64,000 nucleotides of DNA from Chlorobiota bacterium (GTDB taxonomy: Bacteria; Bacteroidota; Bacteroidia; Bacteroidales; F082). Location: assembly GCA_013151215.1 (NCBI GenBank), contig JAADIS010000118.1:1-64000 (forward strand), in the 5' to 3' direction. The translations under genes were made by a program, and so were the position numbers. Numbering within the stretch: the first letter of the stretch is position 1; every line of letters starts with the position of its first letter. Shown here piece by piece: positions 15,929 through 24,013 of the stretch. The notes under the pieces were generated by a model, which ran no database searches, was not told the origin of the DNA, and worked only from the letters and a program-made list of their open reading frames with translations.

Positions 15929-18700
15929 ATGAAAAATAAATTATTAATCCAAACTCTGTGCATTTGCATGGCATGCTTCACAAATTTATCCGTTTTTTCA
16001 CAATACGATACCATACAACATTCAAGGATTTTGAAGCCGTATAATGTTACTGAAAACGACAAACTAAAGGCCCCATTGACAAACCCGATACAACTGGGGG
16101 ACATTAATGGTGACGGACTGGTTGATTTTGTAATAAAAAATTACGTTTTCAATCCTTTTACCGAAGAGATATCGGACAAAATTATATGTTCCGTTATCGT
16201 TACTGATCTTTCCGATCGCCAGACCGACATTTATCTGCCTGGAAAGTCTATAGAGAAAATAGGCGATTATAACGGCGATGGCTACGATGATTTTATTGAA
16301 AACAATTCTTCTGTAATATATTTCGGCAATCAGCAGGCAAATAACTTTGATAGTTTGCAATTACAGATATCGACAAACTTCAAAGTCAAATATATTGGCG
16401 ATTTCACCGGCGATGGTATCGAGGATTTCATTATTTCCGCATTGGAAAACAATTATCCAGACAGTTTATTAGTTGTTTCGAATCAATTTGCCAACCCGGT
16501 TAAAATCGATTTCCGAAATTTATTCAGTTATATTCCACAAATACTCTTGTTTGACAATTATGACTACGACAATGATTCAACAAAAGAACTTGTAATAATA
16601 GGTGTTGATATGAAAAAACTAAAATATGGATGGTTCTCATACGACTCGACGACAAACACTTATGTTGGGGAGAATTTGAGATATATCAATACGGACAAAG
16701 ATTTTTATTCAAGTTTCCCTTATGATATGTCGGATATAAATGGAGACGGGCATAAAGATGTTTGCCTTTCATATTATGATGATGACAGTTTTAAACTTGG
16801 CGTTTTCTTTTACAATGATGAAACAAATTATTATTACGACAATTATACTACTGTTGATCTGGGGATTCCCAACAGGCTTTTTTATAATGCCGGGGATTTC
16901 AATAATGACGGGGCCGACGACTGGTACACAAGCCTGGACGGGGATACTCTTCGTTTATTTTTGGGCAATCCGGATATTAAGGATCAAGGATTCAATATAA
17001 TAAACAGCATTGCTAATTTGGGTAATTTATTAAGTCCGCCATCCGGAATAAGCGGTTATTTAAGTTCAGATGACTACTCTGTACTTGATTACAACAACGA
17101 TGGATATTCCGACTTATTATTCAAATACTGGGAGTTTGACGAGAATGAAAGCTATAAGTTTTTCGGGCCGGAAATTATTTTGGGTAATGGAGGTTTAAGC
17201 ACAAATGATTTTGTGCAACTAAAAAATTACCCTCAGGAAAGCTTCCCCTCCAGGGGATTTGGCGCCCTGGTTAAAAATATTGGCGATATAAACGATGACT
17301 CATTTGAGGATCTTGCCATACTGGAATCAACAGCTTCTTTCCTGAATATTTATTATGGGAATCCCAGCTTTGAAACCGGTGTCGATATGGTTGTTCAACT
17401 TCCTCAATATCCTTTTGCCCAATGCAGGGACTTTGCCTTCGGTGATTTAAACAATGATGGCCAAACAGATCTTGCAGTATCCTTTTCGTCAAATCTCAAT
17501 TTAGTTGTCATTCCTGACATATTCAAGGAAAAACAAAAGATTTATGTGTTTTACGGAATTGCTCAGAATGGTGATACAGTAAACATTACCGATGCGGATG
17601 TAATATTGGAAGGCAAAAATATCGCCAAATATTTCGGCAGTAGCATGGCTGTCGTAAACAACTATAACAATGATGGTTATCGTGATTTATTCGTTGGGGG
17701 CGGTAATAGCAAAAATGGTGTTCGGGAAATCGTTTACTTTCCGGGCGGGGATGATTTTGGGGATGAGATGAAAACGCTCAGGTATCGAAACCCTACGTAT
17801 GGGCAGAATTACGGCTCTCCAACAGTGAACTGCGGTGATATAAACAACGACGGTTACGATGATTTAATGCTGGGGGATCCCAGGTTCAATTCCAGAACGG
17901 GCCATTTGGTTTTTTATTTTGGCGGGCCCCAGGCAGACTCCCTCTATGATTTTATTATCTCACCCGAGGAGGATGTCAGTGATTTTGGCAGATACGTGGC
18001 AGAATCTAAGGGCGATTATAATAATGATGGATTTAACGATATTGCCGTAAAATCGAATTCATCAGTCAATATTTATTATGGCGGGGCCGGTTTTGATAAT
18101 GATGCGGATATTATTATTAACGACACAAGTATAGACGGTTATTTTACCAAGCTGGATTTCGTTGATGCCTTTAGCAAAAAAGGCCAGTCGGATATATTGA
18201 TCTCGATGTCGTCGAACAACAATAGTGAAATGTATGTTTTCAAGGGTGGGGATTCCAATAAATCGAAGGCGGACTACATATTGCCTAATAAATACTTAAG
18301 GACTTATAGTGTTGCTGCCATCGACTTTAATAAAGATGGATATACGGAAATCATAAGCGGAAATCCCGAAGGTCCTGTTGACGGTATTGTTTATGGCGGT
18401 ATAGTGCAGATATTTCCTTCCCCTGTGCTAACAAATACAAAGGAAAATATTACAGAAAATCAAGACAATATTATCATAACACCTAATCCGGCAAGGAATA
18501 AAGCAAAAATTTTCGTCAGTTCGGAATCATCTACAACAGAAATAGTAATCACCCTTATGGATATTAACGGGCGTAAATTGACGCAAATTAAATCGACAAC
18601 AAATCAGGATACACAAATTGATTTAAGCAATCTTTCGTCGGGGATTTACCTCATTTCGGTTGAAAACACAACGGTAGTAAAAAAACTGATAAAACAATAA
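15929..18700 (+). CDS. Secreted FG-GAP/VCBS repeat protein with T9SS sorting domain
   Basis: 923 residues. A signal peptide (about 1-24, ending VFSQ) is followed by at least a dozen repeats carrying the calcium-binding consensus D-x-N-x-D-G, for example DINGDGLVDF, DYNGDGYDDF, DINNDGYDDL. This predicts a beta-propeller of the integrin alpha-like type. The last 75 residues (ITPNPARNKAKIFV ... GIYLISVENTTVVKKLIKQ) are a type A C-terminal sorting domain, so the protein is exported by the type IX system and attached to or released from the surface. Ligand unknown. It has its own promoter and precedes queA by 27 bp, perhaps with read-through. Confidence 0.88.
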   Translation: MKNKLLIQTLCICMACFTNLSVFSQYDTIQHSRILKPYNVTENDKLKAPLTNPIQLGDINGDGLVDFVIKNYVFNPFTEEISDKIICSVIVTDLSDRQTDIYLPGKSIEKIGDYNGDGYDDFIENNSSVIYFGNQQANNFDSLQLQISTNFKVKYIGDFTGDGIEDFIISALENNYPDSLLVVSNQFANPVKIDFRNLFSYIPQILLFDNYDYDNDSTKELVIIGVDMKKLKYGWFSYDSTTNTYVGENLRYINTDKDFYSSFPYDMSDINGDGHKDVCLSYYDDDSFKLGVFFYNDETNYYYDNYTTVDLGIPNRLFYNAGDFNNDGADDWYTSLDGDTLRLFLGNPDIKDQGFNIINSIANLGNLLSPPSGISGYLSSDDYSVLDYNNDGYSDLLFKYWEFDENESYKFFGPEIILGNGGLSTNDFVQLKNYPQESFPSRGFGALVKNIGDINDDSFEDLAILESTASFLNIYYGNPSFETGVDMVVQLPQYPFAQCRDFAFGDLNNDGQTDLAVSFSSNLNLVVIPDIFKEKQKIYVFYGIAQNGDTVNITDADVILEGKNIAKYFGSSMAVVNNYNNDGYRDLFVGGGNSKNGVREIVYFPGGDDFGDEMKTLRYRNPTYGQNYGSPTVNCGDINNDGYDDLMLGDPRFNSRTGHLVFYFGGPQADSLYDFIISPEEDVSDFGRYVAESKGDYNNDGFNDIAVKSNSSVNIYYGGAGFDNDADIIINDTSIDGYFTKLDFVDAFSKKGQSDILISMSSNNNSEMYVFKGGDSNKSKADYILPNKYLRTYSVAAIDFNKDGYTEIISGNPEGPVDGIVYGGIVQIFPSPVLTNTKENITENQDNIIITPNPARNKAKIFVSSESSTTEIVITLMDINGRKLTQIKSTTNQDTQIDLSNLSSGIYLISVENTTVVKKLIKQ

Positions 18701-18727
18701 GATAGCGTTTATCATTGAAATTTAATT

Positions 18728-19945
18728 ATGCAACATCCGGCCGATATTAGTATTGAAGAGTATAACTATAATCTTCCCGAGCGGAAAATCGCAAAATACC
18801 CATTGGGGGAAAGGGACTCGTCGAAGCTACTGAGTTTTGCGAACGGCGATCCTATTGAATTATCGTTCAGAGATTTGCCTAATATCCTGCCTGTAGATTC
18901 CTTATTGCTTTTCAACGAAACCAAGGTAATTCAGGCCAGGATGAAATTTCAAAAAACAAGCGGGGCAAAAATCGAGATATTCTGTTTGGAGCCTGTTGAA
19001 CCTGTCAATGATTTTCAATTGGCGTTCCAGCAATCGTCGCCGGTGGTTTGGAAATGTATGATAGGCAATGCAAAACGCTGGAAATCGGGGAAATTATCAA
19101 ACGGATTTATAGTGAATGGCAAATCAGTTTTGCTTAATGCAGAAATAAAAAAACGCTTGACGGACTCATGGCTTGTGGAATTTTCGTGGAACGACAAAGA
19201 CCTTAAGTTTCATGAAATAATAGAGCAAAACGGCTTGACGCCATTGCCTCCCTACCTAAACCGCGAGGCCGAGGAGTCGGACAAAGAGCGTTATCAAACT
19301 GTTTATGCACAATTTGACGGTTCTGTGGCTGCGCCCACTGCAGGCTTGCATTTTACCGATAGTATTTTAAAACAATTATCGATTAAAGGGATTGATACGG
19401 CCAAGTTAACGCTGCATGTGGGTGCCGGAACTTTTAAACCGGTTTCGTCCGAGAAGATTAAAGATCACGAAATGCACACCGAAAGGATAATCGTTCCGGT
19501 TGAAACCTTGAAAAAAATCCGGGATAATATTCCTAAGCAAATTATTCCGGTAGGAACAACGAGCATGCGAACACTGGAAAGCCTTTTCTGGATTGCACTT
19601 AAACTGGAACAAAACAATTTTTCGATGGCCGTGGAGCAGTGGGATCCTTATGAAATGAAAGTTCCCGAAGATATGGATGCGATGAAAGCAGTAAACATCA
19701 TCATCAACTATTTAAGCGAAAACAAATTGGATTCCCTTAATGCCGAAACCCGCCTGATGATTGCACCGGGCTACAGATTCAGATTTGCCAAAGGCCTGAT
19801 AACCAACTTCCATCAACCGAAAAGCACCTTGCTTTTATTGGTTTCTGCCCTTATAGGTGATAAGTGGAAAACGGCTTATGATTTTGCTATGGAAAATAAC
19901 TTCAGGTTTCTGAGCTATGGTGATAGTTGCTTGTTTATGGCCTAG
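18728..19945 (+). CDS. queA: S-adenosylmethionine:tRNA ribosyltransferase-isomerase
   Basis: 405 residues, longer than the E. coli enzyme (356). Family hallmarks are present: FNETKVIQAR (about residue 60), GLTPLPPYLNRE (about 170), AAPTAGLHFT (about 200), LHVGAGTFKPV and the C-terminal ITNFHQPKSTLLLLVSA. QueA transfers the ribosyl moiety of SAM to preQ1 in the wobble base of GUN tRNAs, making epoxyqueuosine. No other queuosine genes are in the window. It follows the FG-GAP gene by 27 bp. Confidence 0.93.
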   Translation: MQHPADISIEEYNYNLPERKIAKYPLGERDSSKLLSFANGDPIELSFRDLPNILPVDSLLLFNETKVIQARMKFQKTSGAKIEIFCLEPVEPVNDFQLAFQQSSPVVWKCMIGNAKRWKSGKLSNGFIVNGKSVLLNAEIKKRLTDSWLVEFSWNDKDLKFHEIIEQNGLTPLPPYLNREAEESDKERYQTVYAQFDGSVAAPTAGLHFTDSILKQLSIKGIDTAKLTLHVGAGTFKPVSSEKIKDHEMHTERIIVPVETLKKIRDNIPKQIIPVGTTSMRTLESLFWIALKLEQNNFSMAVEQWDPYEMKVPEDMDAMKAVNIIINYLSENKLDSLNAETRLMIAPGYRFRFAKGLITNFHQPKSTLLLLVSALIGDKWKTAYDFAMENNFRFLSYGDSCLFMA

Positions 19946-20047
19946 CAGTTGGGACTGAACCATATTTTACCCAAACTTCACCTTTCATCACGATTCTTCG
20001 AAATTCCATATTCAAAAGAATACCAAGATATTGATACATAAATTAAA

Positions 20048-20686
20048 TCAGCATCCGCCTTCAGCCACGGAGGTTTTCTTTTTACGTGCGATTTTAATCG
20101 ATGATTTTTTAGCCGAGGATCCAGTTTTAGCAATATTTGAACTGCTTGCCATTTCCTTATAATCAAATTTCGGGGCACCCCTTAAAAGGGCATCGTCGCC
20201 ATAGGAATCGGCCAGTTTGCCTTCCCATTGTTTATAATAATCGTATCCGCCAAGCAGTAATTTAACATTGTCGAAGCCCAATTGGCGCAAAATCATCCAT
20301 GGACCATTAGCCTCAAGTTGGTCATTTGCATAAACAACAACACAGATATTATTAGCCTTCAACTCATCAAGCCTATCAATGTTTTCTTCATTCAATAATT
20401 CAACGGAAGAAATATTTTCGGAGCCCGGGATATTTCCTTTGGCAAATTCGAAGGTATTCCTCAAGTCAACCAGCAAAACCGTATCTACCTTACCATCAAT
20501 AACATCGGCAATTTCATAAGGATAAACGCATCCTTGATCCCATTCGATCATCTCTAAGGTCTTACTCACATCTTGTTCAAACTTAAGTCGCGGCGACTTT
20601 AGCGTAATAAGACCTATAATTATAACCGCCGTGAATATGAGCAGCGTTATTGCAGTTCTTTTGGGGTTTAATTCATGTACGTGCAT
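20048..20686 (-). CDS. Membrane-anchored rhodanese-fold protein without catalytic Cys, C-terminal -GGC
   Basis: 212 residues. One N-terminal membrane helix (about 11-30), then a single rhodanese-like domain (about 45-155) with VDLRNTFEFAKGNIPG. The active-site loop, normally YCxxGxRS, reads VVYANDQLEAN, so the sulfur-carrying cysteine is absent. The tail (about 165-212) is Ser/Lys-rich and ends ARKKKTSVAEGGC. That ending is almost identical to the paralog encoded next door. It is the last gene of the Mo-oxidoreductase operon. Inference: the C-terminal cysteine on a flexible periplasmic arm has replaced the loop cysteine as sulfur carrier. The stop is TGA, but the paralogs end with TAG and TAA, so selenocysteine is not needed to explain it. 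Confidence 0.8.
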   Translation of the reverse strand: MHVHELNPKRTAITLLIFTAVIIIGLITLKSPRLKFEQDVSKTLEMIEWDQGCVYPYEIADVIDGKVDTVLLVDLRNTFEFAKGNIPGSENISSVELLNEENIDRLDELKANNICVVVYANDQLEANGPWMILRQLGFDNVKLLLGGYDYYKQWEGKLADSYGDDALLRGAPKFDYKEMASSSNIAKTGSSAKKSSIKIARKKKTSVAEGGC

Positions 20687-20727
20687 TTCTTTAAATTTTC
20701 TTGATTTACAAATATTACATCATAAAA

Positions 20728-21345
20728 CTAACATCCGCCTTCGGCTACCGATTGCTTTTTCTTGCGTGCTATGCTAATAGTAGTTTTTTTGCTATCGGAA
20801 GAAGATTCGATATTGTTGCCGGTAAAATATATAGAGGCTCCTTTTCTAATACTATAAAGTTCAAATTCTTCGCTCGATGCTGTTTGTTCAGGTTCCACAG
20901 GTTTTATAATTGTTGACATCCAACAATTCAAGCCGCCTTTCATCACATAAACATTACCGAAGCCAAGTCGTTTTGCAATAACCCAAGCTTGATCGGCCTT
21001 AATATCATCGTTCGAAAAGAATACCGTATTCATCCCATCGATACCCAGATAATCCTGATAACTATCCGAAATAAGACTGTCGAGAGGTATGTTAATAGCA
21101 TTCTGGAGAGTAAACTCGTCATATTCGTCGCTTGCCCTAACATCTATTAGTTCGAGCGAAGGATCATTTTCTATTATCATTTTCGCAACGGCATCGGTTG
21201 AAACAAATCGCGTGGGCTGAACGATGCTCCACATCAGATCTTCCGGATTACTATATTTCGTATTATCCCTGTCGGGAAGGAAAAACAAACCTCCTGAGAG
21301 AATAAGCATTAACAGCGTCAAATAAATATAATTCTTGTTCATCAC
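20728..21345 (-). CDS. Membrane-anchored rhodanese-fold protein without catalytic Cys, C-terminal -GGC
   Basis: 205 residues, paralog of the next gene. Membrane helix at about 5-22; rhodanese domain about 45-145 with IDVRASDEYDEF and NAINIPLDSL. The loop that should hold the nucleophile reads VFFSNDDIKADQ, with Ser where Cys is expected. The tail ends IARKKKQSVAEGGC, matching its neighbour in 11 of the last 12 positions although the rest of the two proteins is diverged. It starts at the stop of the YeeE-like gene upstream, so it is translationally linked to sulfur transport genes. Proposed role: periplasmic sulfur relay or docking; not demonstrated. Confidence 0.8.
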   Translation of the reverse strand: MMNKNYIYLTLLMLILSGGLFFLPDRDNTKYSNPEDLMWSIVQPTRFVSTDAVAKMIIENDPSLELIDVRASDEYDEFTLQNAINIPLDSLISDSYQDYLGIDGMNTVFFSNDDIKADQAWVIAKRLGFGNVYVMKGGLNCWMSTIIKPVEPEQTASSEEFELYSIRKGASIYFTGNNIESSSDSKKTTISIARKKKQSVAEGGC

Positions 21346-21950
21346 TAATCGAATTTATAAGGATTAATATTTTTTCTCACTCTTTTTTCGATTATCCATG
21401 TGCCCCAAAAGGCGGCTAATCCAACAACAACCAAAATAAAGGTAAACACTTCGTTGGAGACTCCCAACATTTCACTGATAGTAATATTCCCCAGATTATC
21501 GCTATAATAAAAATCGCTGAAAAAAGGAAATGCTTCCGAGAACATGAAAATACCCAGGAAAAGTCCGCCGGTAAAAACCATTGCATCGATTTTACCTATT
21601 GCTATGGCAGTATAACTTGTGCCGGGGCAAAAGCCGCCCAAGACAAAACCAAAGCCCATGATAATTGAGCCGAGTATCATCGGTGTTAAATATGTTGGAA
21701 GGATATATAACATATCCATTGCTATCCAACCCATATAATCGAAATAAAGAAGCCCGATCATTGCAACCAAAACGGCTGTAAAGAACACTCTGAGCACTAC
21801 GAAGTTATATCCGTAAAACGCTCCCGTGATATTTCGGGAGGAGGAAAATCCTGATGCTTCCAGGATAAAGCCGAAGGCGATACCTAAAAGAAGGGCGATG
21901 ACGAAATCCCAATCGCCTGTTATAATACCTTGAGGAATAAGTGGTCCCAT
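21345..21950 (-). CDS. YeeE/YedE-family sulfur transporter, C-terminal half subunit
   Basis: 201 residues with about five membrane helices. The conserved segment LGGFCPGTSYTA (about residue 105) carries the cysteine motif of the YeeE/YedE (thiosulfate permease TsuA-type) family. It is about half the length of full TsuA, and the preceding gene supplies the other half, so the two probably form one pseudo-symmetric channel. It lies between that half and the first rhodanese gene. Likely cargo is thiosulfate or another reduced-sulfur species crossing the inner membrane; cargo and direction are inferred from family and context. Confidence 0.82.
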   Translation of the reverse strand: MGPLIPQGIITGDWDFVIALLLGIAFGFILEASGFSSSRNITGAFYGYNFVVLRVFFTAVLVAMIGLLYFDYMGWIAMDMLYILPTYLTPMILGSIIMGFGFVLGGFCPGTSYTAIAIGKIDAMVFTGGLFLGIFMFSEAFPFFSDFYYSDNLGNITISEMLGVSNEVFTFILVVVGLAAFWGTWIIEKRVRKNINPYKFD

Positions 21951-21967
21951 AATATTTTATATTTTAA

Positions 21968-22504
21968 TTATATCCATAATTTTCTGAAAAAATAAGCAAC
22001 TGCATAGCCGGTTCCAAAAAGAAGCATCATAACCAAGAAGCCTCCGAATGAGAAAGATGCCGTTCCGCTAAGTGCGGCACCGCTGGAACATCCTCGTCCG
22101 AACTGGCTGCCGACACCGAATAAGATGCCACCTATTCCTGCTGCCCAGAGGCGTGTTTTTGATGATATCTTAGGTGAATGCTCAATCCGCAACTTCTTTA
22201 ATCTGCCGAAGAGCGCTCCTGAAATAAGGCCTCCGATAAATATACCCAATGATTCAAACACCAACCAATTGAACATCGGTGAGTGGTTGTCGGTAAGAAA
22301 TCTGCTATAAAAGGTACTTTCTTCGGCATGGGAAGGTGCTACCTTATCCACTGTTGTAACAACAGCGCTTTTCACTGCTCCGCTGGCACCCAGGCCACGG
22401 CCGGTGATATACATAGTCAACAGCAATAGCAAGCCGAGCAATACACCGCCAAAATATGGATTTATGTATTTTGGTCTTTTTATAGATTCTGTATGTGTAT
22501 TCAT
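21968..22504 (-). CDS. YeeE/YedE-family sulfur transporter, N-terminal half subunit
   Basis: 178 residues, about four membrane helices. FGRGCSSGAALSG (about residue 137) is the family's conserved Cys-containing re-entrant motif. The following gene, 17 bp downstream, carries the complementary half with GFCPGTS. A periplasmic loop with His and Glu lies between the first two helices. It follows the NrfD-type subunit by 21 bp. Such half-size pairs are commonly linked with rhodaneses and TusA-like carriers in other bacteria; here the linked carriers are the -GGC proteins. Confidence 0.82.
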   Translation of the reverse strand: MNTHTESIKRPKYINPYFGGVLLGLLLLLTMYITGRGLGASGAVKSAVVTTVDKVAPSHAEESTFYSRFLTDNHSPMFNWLVFESLGIFIGGLISGALFGRLKKLRIEHSPKISSKTRLWAAGIGGILFGVGSQFGRGCSSGAALSGTASFSFGGFLVMMLLFGTGYAVAYFFRKLWI

Positions 22505-22525
22505 TTTCTTAAAAATAAAAGTTCA

Positions 22526-23467
22526 TTAATATAAATATCTGGTTATCTGCCCTGCTTCCACCATTATAAAACGAAACATAAGACCACCAATTAAAATTAA
22601 GAGAGAAGGTATCCACATCGGGATTTTATATCCGAACAATTCCAAAGTTTCCAGAAATGCCGGGACTATAAGTCCCAAGATCATCACAAATACCCAAAAT
22701 GTTACTGTAAACTCACCACCCAGGAATAAATGCGCAGCCTCTACCTGAACCTGATTTGCAGCCAAGAAGCCCATGAATAGATGGACTATCAAAAACAACT
22801 CCACTCCGATAAGTGCGATGTCTATCTTGCTGAGCACCGAACGCTCATAATGGCTTTTCGACATCCATATGATTGCCGCAAGGCCAGTTGACATACCAGA
22901 AACCAGGAACAAAGGCCCTAATATCGAAGTGTTCCACAGTGGTCGGGCATTAAAAGCCGACAATAAAATACCTGTATAAACCCCAAGTATTATTGCCAAA
23001 CCCATCGCCAGCCAGGCAATATGTTTTCGATATTTTATCACCAAGGATTCAAATGATTCGAAGATCGGTAACCGCCATTTCCACCCAGGGACAACTTCTT
23101 TAATATAACTAGCAACCCAAAAGAACGACAAAGGCGTTATTATCATGAGTGTCCACGCACCCCACGACATTGGTGACTCCATTCTTATTGTTGTATAAAG
23201 CCTCCAGAAAAACAATTGATGTTTTAAATCCAGAAAAAGTGCAAACAAGCCAACAACTAATGCAACGGGAACCAAGAACGGGGCCCATTTAACAGTGGTT
23301 TCCATTTCTTTTTCTTTTCCCATAACAAGGAATAGTCCTGCAAAAAACATTATCCCGGCCGCAAGACCGCCCAAAAACAAATAAAGAGGTATTTCCCAAT
23401 GCCATATATTTAAAAATGGGTCGATATTTGGAATATTTCTTCCGCTAACAAATAATTCTTCTTTCAT
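22526..23467 (-). CDS. NrfD/PsrC-family quinone-interacting membrane subunit
   Basis: 313 residues with eight to nine predicted helices; WHWEIPLYLFLGGLAAG at residues 22-38 is the typical N-terminal helix of the family. PsrC-type subunits carry no haem and exchange electrons with menaquinol at the periplasmic side, passing them to the four-cluster ferredoxin subunit. The gene follows the ferredoxin gene by 12 bp and precedes the YeeE pair, the expected A-B-C order of a polysulfide/thiosulfate reductase. Confidence 0.88.
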   Translation of the reverse strand: MKEELFVSGRNIPNIDPFLNIWHWEIPLYLFLGGLAAGIMFFAGLFLVMGKEKEMETTVKWAPFLVPVALVVGLFALFLDLKHQLFFWRLYTTIRMESPMSWGAWTLMIITPLSFFWVASYIKEVVPGWKWRLPIFESFESLVIKYRKHIAWLAMGLAIILGVYTGILLSAFNARPLWNTSILGPLFLVSGMSTGLAAIIWMSKSHYERSVLSKIDIALIGVELFLIVHLFMGFLAANQVQVEAAHLFLGGEFTVTFWVFVMILGLIVPAFLETLELFGYKIPMWIPSLLILIGGLMFRFIMVEAGQITRYLY

Positions 23468-23479
23468 GTTCTTTTAGTG

Positions 23480-24013
23480 TTAAGTAAGAAAATATAATTG
23501 AGGTTTAGTTCCTGCCTCAGGGGCAAGCACCTTCCAACTCCTGTTTTTAAGAGCCTTTGAAACATCGCTGTTCGGATCTTCCAAATCCCCAAAATAAAGA
23601 CAATTAGTAGGGCAAACTGCAACGCAAGCTGTAGTTTGACCTTTTGCCAACCTATGGTCGCAAAAGGTACATTTATCAACGTAACCTTCAGGATGTGAAT
23701 ATCTTGCATCGTAAGGACAGGATTGGATACATGCACCGCAGCCAATACATTCGTCATGTGTAACCTTAACGATACCTCCTTCGATAATATGGCTGGCACC
23801 TGTTGGGCAACAACGGACGCAAGGTGAATTATCGCAATGATTACATCTTTCCGATCTTAACTCTACTTCAACGTTAGGATAACTTCCCGAAACATTTTCA
23901 ACTATCCAATCGCGGCAAAATCCTATTGGAACATTATTTTCTGTTTGACAGGCAACCACACAGTCGCCACATCCCACACACTTTTTAGTGTCGATAGCCA
24001 TTGCGTATCTCAT
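23480..24013 (-). CDS. Four-cluster [4Fe-4S] ferredoxin subunit of the Mo-oxidoreductase (PsrB/PhsB-type)
   Basis: 177 residues. Four cysteine groups are visible: CVGCGDCVVAC, CNHCDNSPCVRCC, CIGCGACIQSC and CTFCDHRLAKG...CVAVC, enough for four [4Fe-4S] clusters. It wires the Mo catalytic subunit to the membrane subunit. The start overlaps the stop of the catalytic gene (ATGA). There is no signal peptide; subunits of this type ride out on the Tat signal of the catalytic partner. Confidence 0.9.
   Translation of the reverse strand: MRYAMAIDTKKCVGCGDCVVACQTENNVPIGFCRDWIVENVSGSYPNVEVELRSERCNHCDNSPCVRCCPTGASHIIEGGIVKVTHDECIGCGACIQSCPYDARYSHPEGYVDKCTFCDHRLAKGQTTACVAVCPTNCLYFGDLEDPNSDVSKALKNRSWKVLAPEAGTKPQLYFLT

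Noticed and set aside
20048-20050. Selenocysteine at the TGA after the -GGC end
   Set aside because: The three other -GGC proteins end with TAG, TAA and TAG, and no SECIS-like structure or in-frame continuation with sense was noticed.
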